In this document: positions 52,526 to 64,000 of the stretch, one piece after another
Numbering within the stretch: the first letter of the stretch is position 1
How the letters are laid out: every line of letters starts with the position of its first letter
NCBI GenBank assembly: GCA_910574455.1
Contig: CAJSYZ010000010.1
Coordinates: forward strand, 310,001 to 374,000
Direction: 5' to 3'
Source of the DNA: Trichaptum fuscoviolaceum
Lineage: Eukaryota; Basidiomycota; Agaricomycetes; Hymenochaetales; Trichaptaceae
DNA: 64,000 nucleotides
The notes under the pieces: generated by a model
The model's input: only the letters and a program-made list of their open reading frames with translations
The model's database searches: none
What the model was told of the DNA's origin: nothing
Made by a program: the position numbers and the translations under genes

Positions 52526-54813
52526 CTACTTTAAAAACGCTTTAAAAGAGTCGATATAGTACATGTAATGGCCAATGATATCCCTCTTAGACCCATACTT
52601 CTGATCCACGCCTTTGACACAACTGTCCACAATTTCTTTTGACCAAAAGCCCTGATCAAGTCGTGGGCCCTCAACCTGCATCGTCTCACGAACAGAATCA
52701 ACTATACTGTTAAGCTGATTGTGGCACGACTCCAATACCTCTCCGTCCGAGCTCCTTGCGTTACTACGTTTGCGGACACAATAGTCAAAGCGGGAGAAAC
52801 TTTCGTGGGTCGGGAATCGTTCAGAGAACATGAAGTGGGTGAAAGAGTCTTCCGTGTCATCTGACGTGCCTAACTTGAAGCGAACCTCAACAACCATGAC
52901 CGGCGGATGAATGAGTTTTTCTTCCGCTTCCTCGAGGGCTTGTTTGAAGTACCGTTCGTAATTCGCTTTCCAGGTGCTCGTATCGCGAAGGTCAGTGACG
53001 TCAATATCGATACCTGAGAAGGTATACGTGACGATGAACGCGATGTGTCGTGGCGAAATGCCTCTTTTAGTTGCAAGCTCATGGAGGCCCGGTTGGTGAC
53101 GGATCACAGCATTGGAAGCGACTGTTTGCAAAAAGCGCACATTCCAGCGATTAAATGGGGTTTTAACTATAATTTTAGACGGTGAGGTGCAGTTTACAGG
53201 ACATGAATAGGCCCAAGATACTCACCACAAGACTGTTTATGACCATCTTCGTGCCAATGCTCTTTCTGACAGACTCTGGAGCAGTAAAGGGTCTTTTTGC
53301 AATTCGCGCACTTCAGCATTTGAGCACCAGAACGGACAACTCCACAATCCACCTGGAAGACGATGCAATACCATAAGTGTGTGGCATTCGATGTTAAGAA
53401 GGGATACGTAAATTACTGCAGTGGTACTCATCAGTTTGTCGAAGATAACAGTTCATCCGGTAGAGAATGAATCGCTCCAAGAGCAATTGCTCAAACTCCG
53501 ACCACTCACATTGAAGGTCACTTGCTGATAACTTGCGCATTGTACCGTGCTTGAAATAGGACATTCCTTCACCAGCGGCAGAAACTACCGACTTATGTGT
53601 GAGAAACTGTGCGATACCTTGAAACAGAGCTCGTCGCACTTTGCCAGCAGCGTTTCTTTGGTCCTCGTCTATTCGTGATGTAGATAGCAACGTTGTGACC
53701 ATCACCTCAACAAGTCCCTTCCGCAAGGATTGACAAAGGCTCAGAAGACCATTGTTCGAGCAAAAATTATTCAGGAGACATTCCAGAAGGGCGTTGAGAG
53801 CGTTTATACGGAAGATGCAACGCTCGCGGCATTGCGTGGGCGATGCATCGTGCACACGATAGTTTCGAATGGTTTTGGTCATGAGGGAGAAGGCGTTTTT
53901 CCTGAGCATTGCAGCTCCGAATGCTGGATCAGGCGAATTGAATAACGCGGAGCAGCCGTAGATAAGGGAGACGAGGTCGTCCCACATCGCTGGTTGGGGG
54001 TTGCGCATATTGTCCTCAGATGTGCGAACCAAACGTTGCAGCGCTATCTCCACAACTTTGTCCGAGCTGAGACAAAGCTCTGTAAGATAGTGAGTGGGAT
54101 CAGGAATGCTGCCCTGACTCCCACAACAGACCCACAGTGCACGAGACACCCTTGAATCTTCAACTCCAATCCAGAGTTCGGCGAGCATACGGGAAAGTTT
54201 GGCCGCAGTGGAAGGTACGACACAGGCCTGTGTTGCTATCGCACACGCGTTCAAAAGTGGCTCTCTCCACAGCGCTTGCTTCTTCGGATCTTCATGGGGA
54301 TAGACGTCTTCATATATGTGCATCGTCCAGGCCATTAACGAAGGCCACGCCGAAGTGAGAAGCGACATGGGTTTTTTCCCTAAGCGAAAAGCGCCCAAAA
54401 GCATTAAGATCCCGTGTGCGCATTCTCTCAAAAATGCATCTTTTGCCAGTCCAGCTTGAGTACCGCGCGATCTCCCCTCTTCCCAGCGAGAGAACTGCAA
54501 GCAAAACATAGATAGTATCTTGGCAGCGTACTCATTTGCTATCTCCGGGCTGCCAGCGACAATTCTAAGAGAACTGTATGCGTCTTGGGCTGACTCAATT
54601 GCCTGAAAACAACCTGCTCAACTTCAAGAATAGAAAAACGATGTGCACACTCACTACATAGGGGTCATTTGAAATGTTAAGCAGGAATGCATCTCGAAAT
54701 GCCATTTCTTTCGTATTGGCCAGCGAATGAATAAGCGGCTCTCTTATCAGGGCGTTCAAGTTGAGGTTGATGAGAGACAGTATGTTTCGAGACAGGTTGG
54801 TGGTGGTGTCCAT
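52526..54813 (-). CDS. MYND-type zinc finger protein, copy 2, altered splice site
   Basis: Exons 54813-54655, 54602 to about 53408, about 53339-53226 and 53166-52526, aligned with copy 1. The helical region is retained (ASAWPSLMAWTMHIYEDVYPHE; SLIYGCSALFNSPDPAFGAAMLRK), as is the MYND exon (CANCKKTLYCSRVC, then HWHEDGH) and the C-terminal domain (VASNAVIRH, FMFSERFPTHESF). At the end of exon 2 copy 1 has AAT|GTAAGT, but here the bases are AAT|TTACGT, so the normal donor is lost. Using the next GT (53407) with the usual acceptor shifts frame, but a GGAG acceptor 13 nt further restores it, giving 702 residues. It is either rescued by shifted splicing or a young pseudogene. Confidence 0.75.
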
Positions 54814-55649
54814 TGTTGAGCAGAATGCATCTATTTATTGATTTGCACAGAAATACGCTTTGGCCAAAGCGCCACTACTAACTCGCTTCGTAAAGCACAC
54901 CCCACTGGCCAAAGTCAAAGAGCTACCGAAGGCCACTGTCATTGTGTCTCTATAAAAGCCAAAGAAGGAAGCGCATAATAGGCTTTGTCGAGAAGGGTGT
55001 TGATATCAAAGATGGGCCAAACGCCGAAGAGTTGTGGTTGCGAAGGGCGCTTGGGGCCGTCATGCCACAGGAACATATCCGTTTCAAACGCGACAGACTC
55101 AGTGTGGTGGCCGCTGCTACACATTCAGCTTGAAGGCAGGGCACAGATGACGATGAGTTTTATTTTCATGTGTTTTGGGTCTGGGACTTGGGCCGTAGGT
55201 CAAAATGAAAGTCGTGGATGAAGACCTCCAAACCTCATGGGGTGACCTAGCAATTCTTATGTAGTGTAGAGAGTCAAAGCTGTTGCAGTGACAATATGGT
55301 GTTGCGATGCGTCGAACAGATGGGAGATTGCAAGTGGCATAGGAAGAAATGGCCGCAGTGAGTGGTTGAGCTTCAAGTTTAAGTTGAAGAAACTCAGGTC
55401 CGTCACTGACCTCCGAACAAAAAAAAACTCATATTACGTAACGAAGCTGAGGCAGTCAACCAAACTATTCATTCCAAGAGTTCCATACTGGCATGAGGCA
55501 GGAGACAGCGATCTACGTATCGTGCTCTAATATGTAGATATGAGAAAGATTGTTATACTTCATACATAAGTAGATATGAGAAAGATGGTTATATGTCATG
55601 CAGATAGGATAAGTTAGTTCAATAAGAATATTCACAACGCTCGTTTCAT
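54814..55649. other. Intergenic between MYND copies 2 and 3
   Basis: Contains the duplicated promoter part of copy 2 and short chance ORFs. 55560-55600 has a small direct repeat of TAGATATGAGAAAGAT(T/G)GTTAT (55536-55557 and 55571-55592). Confidence 0.5.
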
Positions 55650-56920
55650 ACTTAGGAATACTGTAACTGTACAAATGTAAGTAGATGCATAAAGAAGCGT
55701 ATCAAGACAGAACAGATCTCAGCATAATAATGGATGTAGGCTAATAAGCATAGCTTGACCATAATGAACATGATTCCGCAAGAAATCACCGTGATAGATG
55801 AGTGATTTCGCGACCCGTGCATATCCCTCGAAGATCCATACTTTTCATCTACCTCCTTCATGCACTTGTCCAAGACGACAGCATTCCGAAAACCCTGATT
55901 AAACTGCAACCTGGTGGTCTGCATCGACTCCCGAGCAGCATTGATAATACTATGGAGCTCATTGTAACAGACGCCAATGTCTCCTTGCTTGCGGTGCTTG
56001 CCTCGCTACTTCTGCAATTGCATTCCTTACAGCAAGAGGGATGAGTTGAGTACCGCTCGGCGAAGACGAACTTGACGAGGGCCGGGGCTCCGCGACGTTA
56101 GAAGCGAACCTCGACACACATGATCGGCAGGCCACTCCCCTCCGGCTTCTCCGCTTCGATCAGCAACCTCGTAGATGTGATCGGATCCCGTCGCCCGGTT
56201 TCGACTATTGCGTATGTCAATGACCTCGAAGGCGACTGAGTTCTCAAGAAACGAAGGTGAAGCCGACGTATCGAGAAGTGGTGCCTTGCAACGTCTTTCT
56301 TGACAGGTCATCAAGGCCAGGAAGATGGCAGAGAAGAGAGTTGGAAGCGATTGATCTTCAGCTTCCATCCAAAGCAGCTTCACGATGATTCGGCAAGATT
56401 TGGCTGTGAGGTAATATTTGAGTCTGCAAGATCGCAAATCCTCGTGAAACACTGCCTCCACCCTACTCGAATTTCCGGACTTGCGCAGAGGTATATGTCT
56501 TCATACACGTGTTCCGTCCATGCCAATATAGTCGGCCATGCCGAAGCTAAAAACGCCAAGGCTTCTTCCCAACACGGCAAGTTTTGAACAACGTTTCTAT
56601 GACATAGAGACCTCCATTTACGAGCTTGTCTTTCGCGATTTCTTCTTCCCAAGTGCCTTGGAATCGTTCTTTCCCCAACGAGAGAAGTACGAGCAGAACA
56701 AGCGAATGAGCTTGAAAATGCACTCCTACGCAGCTTCTTGGCTTTCCGCAGTAGTTTCAAAAGTGTTGAAGAACCCAGTCTCCGCTGCTTCGATAGCCTG
56801 AAAACAACTCATCAGAGAAAAGCGACTATCCCGAGTCGCGTGCACACTCACCAGAAGAGGGTTAATAGGGACTTTGTGCAGCAGTACGTCTCGATCCGTA
56901 AGATCGTACGAATCGACCAT
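55650..56920 (-). pseudogene. MYND-family pseudogene, copy 3
   Basis: The first exon is recognisable at 56920-56855, followed by AIEAAETGFFNTFE (compare AIETAKESFISLKE in copy 1) and a stop; fragments LASAWPTILAWTEHVYEDIYL (56380-56560), and far to the left KCMKEVDEKYGSSRD (55820-55870) from the C-terminal domain. The whole middle, including the MYND exon and most helices, is deleted, and the remaining blocks lie in different frames. It completes a same-strand tandem array with copies 1 and 2. Confidence 0.8.
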
Positions 56921-57598
56921 TGCTGCAATGAAAGATACGGAACAAGATAGAAAGCCTGCTCAAGTGTAAGTTATGGAGATGAGGTCGATGATAGCGAGAA
57001 GGTAGGTTGGTGAGCAGCCTGCACCCAAGCTTCACATCTTTGACCCAAGCGCACATACGAAGGTTACCGACGATGGTCAATACTCGAAATCGACCGCAAC
57101 ACGACGTATGGCCTCAAGGTCTGACAACAGGGATGGTTGACGAAGTCAGAGACACGGAAGCTTTGTCCAACGCAATCAACAGTCGGTCGATGGTTTACGC
57201 TTGCCATCTTTTCAAGTATCAAAAATAACAGGCTCATCAGAGTGGATAAGAGAGGGCAGCAGCAATCTTGGGCCCAGCGGAGCACGCATTTCAGACGTGA
57301 CGGTGAATGCATGTCGAGGAAAGTTTGGTCGTTGCTGTTCTTTGCCGCCTAAATTACGTAAGTTCGAGTCGAAACGTCTTTCAAATCGGAAGAACGACAG
57401 AACCGTCGTCAGGTGAAAACATCGGTTCTTATAATCTAATGCGTTATACTGTTACTTATACAGCTGCGGATAACGAAGTATTCTCTACAACATGTAGGAT
57501 GTAACCAACGACGACAAGTACGAGCAAAACCAATAAGCCGCACTGTCTCAAAGTACGTATGTCTACAAAGGGCAACCAGTCGACATTATATCCGATAT
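56921..57598. other. Intergenic
   Basis: 3' flank of the mannosidase gene and upstream of the MYND pseudogene. Only short overlapping ORFs are present. Confidence 0.4.
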
Positions 57599-59920
<2,322 letters not shown>

Positions 59921-61164
59921 GGTGTCAGACTCTAACAATGTCCGGTGATATTGCTTTTGGCGCGCATTTAATGGTAGCATTATTTGCGGCTCTCAGAGGT
60001 GTTGTTCATTTACTGCGAAAGAAATTTCCGTTAACATTACTCGTCGCTGTCTTGCTGCTTTATGACATCATACGAACCTTGCACAATGCCTGCACTAGTA
60101 CGCCTAAGTTTCTTGCTTTTTGTGTAGGGAGTCCGTTGTGCGAACAAAGCTCTCCTTGGGTATATGTCGAGGACGATGAAGGACAGAGAGTGAGCTGGAC
60201 GTAGCCATATCAGCTTGTTGCCAGATAGTCTCCACAAACTGCACCGCAGCACCGAGCCCGCCGCCGCCGCCGAATTTTGCCGAGATTTGAACTCCGCCGA
60301 ACTTGGGAGTAATTTCAAACATTGCACGACACACACTCTTTCTTGACTCGGAGTCGACCTCTCTGGCAATTTCTAGCCGTCCAAAAGTCCTACCTTGAAG
60401 CTTCGACTACGCAATATTATATTCTCGGACGGAGACTATCTTATGATTTGTATCACTAAGATATCCATGTTGATTGACCTATCGTTTGAACTCGGAAACG
60501 TTCCGTGTCCGACATTCAAGTTCGCGATGCGATAGTCTCTTCAAGCTTACTGTGCACTGCACAGCACTCATATACATCGGGAGGCACTCTAACTATGTAT
60601 GATATAAAGCTGTTCTCTATCACTGGTAACGACTTAAACGGCTACACATCAATTTGTAGATTTGTATAGTATATCTACTACAGCATAGCTTTGCCCAGAC
60701 TCGGAGGAGCACTGTCAGATTACGACTTCTAGTACACAGTTACACTGCAAGTACTTTCAATCTCGGACCTCATGGATCGCTCGGATCAGCGCTTGACTCT
60801 ATCTTAAAATGCGTCAAGTGCGCGTTCAAGGTGTTGTTCGGTGACACACGGGCCAGCAACGAGTCGGCGAGGGCGTAGCGAATCAAACTGGAATGCCTCA
60901 GAGTTGATCATAGTCTCCACCTTAATGACGCGAGAAATGGCCGCTCTTATGGGCGGCCAATTGATTTCCAGGTCCAAGATGTCGGGCTTTCTCACACATG
61001 GGCGCAACCGAGGGTCAAAGTAGACTCGTTGATGCGAAGAGTACGTGATTGGAAGCAAGGTCGATCCTTTTTTCTCTTATCACAACACATTGATGACTCT
61101 GACGCTCTTTAGTCTTTCTCATTTATACAGGTGTTTATCTCGATTACTCCCTTCGTCGCTGTGC
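59921..61164. other. Intergenic, one small minus ORF
   Basis: 60804-61058 on minus encodes 84 residues ending RRLVAGPCVTEQHLERALDAF, which looks protein-like but lacks a recognised family; possibly the end of a decayed gene. GCC repeats lie at 60259-60272. The rest shows nothing. Confidence 0.35.
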
Positions 61165-61208
61165 CACTTTCCCGTTTAGCCACCAAGAGACCGTCGTAGA
61201 TCCCGGAT

Positions 61209-63116
61209 ATGGATGGCTTACCTGGCGCCGACCTCCCCATCGCAGATGCTATCAAGCTACTCTATCAAACTGCAAAGGACCTATGGACAATCCGGGTAAG
61301 CTCCAGCCTAAATACGGCTTACTTCCTGACTGACTTTTGGACAAAAGTTTGTGGATGGTATGCAAAAGAACATCTATATTGATACCTGGGTAACAAGTGT
61401 GCCACCTATGCAGTTGCGTCGGTAACCGTTCTTATTTATGACATTATGATAACGTTCGAAGAGTAAGCAAAGATTATTACTTCTATGTCTCTCCCAGCAC
61501 AGCTTACAGTCACTACAGCGAGGTGAAGCTTTAGCCCTCTGAATGAAAATTCAGCGAGGTTGAAACTTTGCTTAGGTTGAGCTTGTATGGAAAGCGCGAT
61601 GGTCCCTTGGAAAATTTCTGTTCTTCGCAGTACGATATCCGCCTGTAATAGAGGCCATACTTTGGTTAATATGTGAGGTGTTCGAATCTATTCACACAAA
61701 TTGTAGACTGACTATTCTTTTTACGGGTCCGCAGTCAACATTGACTTGAATATCAACGAAACTGTAAGTGCCGCATAGTTGTTTCCGTCGTTGTCGATAC
61801 CCTTCTCATTAGCTCTTAAAAGTTGTTCGTATAGTGAGCATTGTTAGACACGTCAGGCTAACATGACAATTCACAGTTGTGTCTTCGAGCAATACCTGGC
61901 GATATGGTATGTAAACCCTCTATTCCTCCATCATCTTGGTTCTGAATGCTTCGCTAGGGGTTCTTTCATCTTCTTCATTCCTTTGCAAGGTAAATTTATA
62001 CTTTCCTCAACGCTTTCCGGAACGACCTCATGGTGATGCTTGCGAATACGACAGCTGTAATCATCTTGCGGACGTCAGTATTGTGGAGTCGGAAAAAGTC
62101 TATTCTGTGGATCCTTGGTGCAACTACCTTCGTGAGTATCCATTCCCCCTCGACCGACCGGAGAGCTGTGTACTTAAAACGTGTTTCTGCAGGTGGCTGA
62201 TCTCATCTTGCTTGTCACCTTATCGAAGGTGTCGAAAGACTTTCATTGTAAGCAGGATGGTCGTAAATATCTTTTCCAGGTAGCTGACTTCTACGATGTG
62301 TAGTCCATACGAACGCTTTGTGAGTTCGCTTGCTTGCCCTTAAATCTTGCATCGTGAGCTAACTCTTTCTTAAGCCTCATACCGCTTCTGGGTTGCACAA
62401 GTGGACTGGTCGAGTTCAACACTCTGGAGACGACGCCGGCATGGGTTGCCATCATTCTGTTTGATACAGTCATTTTCATCTTGACCCTCATTCGGTGCAT
62501 AAGCGCATGTAAGTCATTCATATAAGAAATATCGAGATCGACACCTGACCAAATTACGCACGGTGTGTAGTCAAGACTGTCCATACGAGGCTCTTTGATG
62601 TCCTCGTACGCGACGGTTTTGTCTACTACACGGTCATGTTAGGTTCGTTCTCTTCTACATCTCACATATACTAGCTGAAGAACACTGATGCGTCCCTACT
62701 TTCTAGCGATGAACATATGCAACTTCGCCCTTCTCCTCGCCCTCCCGGTCGAAAGCGGGCTCGCGACCGTCCTCACACCAGTCTCACGCGCAAGCTTCAG
62801 CGTCGTCGGAAGCCGAATCATCCTGAACCTAAACGGTGTTCTCGCACCCCCGAAGTCCGAACGCGATGACTCGCTGGACAAGGGCAAGTCCGCGATGCGG
62901 ATGGCAGTCATGCAACCAGGTTCAGGTCGCTTGGAGTCGACTACGTTGCTGAGTGCGTTCATGCCAGCTCATCGTCCGTCGGCCTCCTTCGGTGACTCGG
63001 ACCAGACGGTCGCGTCTCGTTCAGATCCGGAACGGTCGATTGGGGAGACGGTGACGATGCAATACAACATAGGTGAATCCTTCCTTCCGACGATGAACTC
63101 ATCTTCGGCGGTATAG
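61209..63116 (+). CDS. Gene Y: DUF6533-type membrane protein, copy 2
   Basis: Start ATG 61209 (MDGLPGADLPIADAIKLL), stop 63114-63116. Exons match copy 1: after exon 1 (donor GTAAGC at 61296) comes ASVTVLIYDIMITFEE (61428-61461), VELVWKARWSLGKFLFFAVRYPPVIEAILWLI (61575-61672), IDLNINE (61741-61764), the loop VSIVESEKVYSVDPWC (62070-62120), PAWVAIILFDTVIFILTL (62442-62500), and PVSRASFSVVGSRIILNLNGV (62775-62840) with a Ser-rich cytosolic tail holding ERSIGETVTMQYNIGESFL. Probable seven-helix membrane protein of unknown function. Between copies the conserved helices and the tail motif change little while the linker changes more, which suggests both proteins are or were used. Confidence 0.7.
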
Positions 63117-63380
63117 GAATTTGAGAGGACCTTTGCGGCTTTGCATGGACACCATAGTATCTATGCTTCGGACTTCAGTTTGTGAACCGTTATTTATTAC
63201 CCGATGTTGCCTTTTTGATTCTAGTATACTCGTTTGGTGGTCGAGCAATGAACCACTGACGCTCAAATCACACGGCAATTCTGACCAGCGACGATTCTAA
63301 AGATGCATTTATCAAGTAGTAACTGCGTCCAGCGATGATTGGATTGAAGTTTTTGAAAACAAATATTATGAAAGGAAGAC

Positions 63381-64000
63381 TCAATCTAGCTTTCCAGTCT
63401 CGATATAATACGTATATGGCCCCACATTCACCAGTCCCCTGAACCAGCAGTCTATCGGGAGGGCATCGTAACTGATCTTCCCGAAGGGCTCGTCGGAAAG
63501 TTCAGATCCACTAGCCTCAAAATATTCGTCGGCGTATTGTTGAATGACCTCGTCGCGAGTGTCCTCGCAGCATTGAACACATCCTTTGCAGTCCTCATCT
63601 CCGAACGGGTGGTTTTCGACCGGGTCGGAAAGAACATCAGGAGGCAGCGGCAGCCAGTCAGCCACTTTCGCGAGTTGCGCAGCCTCATCCCTCTCGTCAT
63701 CTGAGACATCGATCGTCGTCCCCGTACGACGTGAATGCAGTATGACGGTTGATACCTTGGTAGGAAAATCAAATTCGTTCCAGCGAGTTGAGGAAACAGG
63801 CATGTGAAGCCAAGAGCTGATCGAGACTAAGACATCCTTCACAGAGAGGTACACATTTCCAAAATCGTCGCGGGGGCTGACTCCTTGTTTCGCCCAGACG
63901 TCGAAGGCTTGGTCAAGAACAAGCAAGCGGACCCGAGAGAGAGGTGGATAGAATGCCGGCCATCTGAGCTCTTCCGGCGCAAAGTTACGACGATTGAAGA
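63381..64000 (-). CDS. Gene X copy 2, partial at right edge
   Basis: Open from base 64000 (the 5' part is outside) to the stop at 63381; about 206 codons are visible. It matches residues about 208-413 of gene X at 29057 with few changes, including VSPRDDFGNVYLSVKD, the Cys cluster DCKGCVQCCEDTRDEV, and the ending GPYTYYIETGKLD. No stop or frameshift is seen. It converges with gene Y copy 2, as in the first arm. Confidence 0.72.
   Translation of the reverse strand, partial: FNRRNFAPEELRWPAFYPPLSRVRLLVLDQAFDVWAKQGVSPRDDFGNVYLSVKDVLVSISSWLHMPVSSTRWNEFDFPTKVSTVILHSRRTGTTIDVSDDERDEAAQLAKVADWLPLPPDVLSDPVENHPFGDEDCKGCVQCCEDTRDEVIQQYADEYFEASGSELSDEPFGKISYDALPIDCWFRGLVNVGPYTYYIETGKLD

Larger units (their letters stand above)
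61165..64000 (-). repeat. Inverted segmental duplication, arm 2
   Basis: Inverse copy of 29735-32520, containing gene Y copy 2 on plus and the 3' part of gene X copy 2 on minus. Similarity starts near CACTTTCCCGTTTAGCCACC (61170) and runs to the right edge. Introns and the intergenic gap (compare CACAAACTGAAGTCCGAAGC in both) are also matched, so this is a DNA-level duplication. Confidence 0.88.

Noticed and set aside
60259..60272. GCC repeat as a coding or regulatory signal
   Set aside because: Only a few units, in an intergenic stretch with no supporting feature.

Overview
The window looks like a piece of a basidiomycete (Agaricomycetes, mushroom-type) nuclear genome. The evidence is protein genes broken by many 45-90 nt GT-AG introns, expanded families typical of these fungi (DUF6699, DUF6533, large F-box/LRR-like, MYND-finger), a Zn2Cys6 transcription factor, an intron-containing tRNA gene, and abundant fungal transposons. 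No single gene identifies the species.

Layout. 1-1915: broken gag and LTR of a Ty3/Gypsy element pointing left, which cuts a Plavaka-like zinc-finger ORF (1916-2429, minus). 2702-6943: a many-exon gene on plus that resembles the second gene of Plavaka/KDZ-type elements, with subterminal GCACTG motifs to 7383. 7384-10488: a Helentron/Helitron-like element carrying rearranged pieces of the exportin gene CSE1. 10737-14705: two tandem F-box/LRR-like paralogues. 17210-18388: a DUF6699 gene. 18743-25587: a nested and head-to-tail island of at least five Helentron-like units carrying one CSE1 and three BSD2/Ndfip gene fragments, inserted into a tandem repeat made from the 3' end of the DUF6699 gene. 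25875-26798: APH-type kinase. 27717-28340: orphan. 29057-32468: gene X and a divergent-to-convergent DUF6533 membrane protein gene Y. 34701-37471: SET/TPR protein. 38036-42228: a 1.28k-residue Zn2Cys6 regulator. 44077-44172: tRNA-Glu(CTC). 44287-45331: gluconokinase. 46182-46964: ESCRT-II SNF8/VPS22. 47541-49022: second DUF6699 gene. 49559-56920: three tandem MYND-finger paralogues, the last a pseudogene. 57599-59920: GH47 alpha-1,2-mannosidase. 61165-64000: an inverted second copy of the X/Y segment, running off the right edge.

How it fits together. The right half (34.7-60 kb) is mainly conserved housekeeping genes (gluconate phosphorylation, ESCRT-II sorting, N-glycan trimming, tRNA, transcription control). 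The left half is a transposon-rich accessory zone. Two duplication processes are visible: local tandem duplication (F-box pair, MYND trio, DUF6699 tail) and a dispersed inverted duplication of at least 2.8 kb. The most unusual part is the gene-capturing element family: units share a 10-bp terminal/subterminal inverted repeat, a left-end hairpin, a right-end hairpin, insertion at TT, and intron-containing pieces of CSE1 and BSD2. No transposase or Rep-helicase gene is present in the window, so these copies must be non-autonomous.
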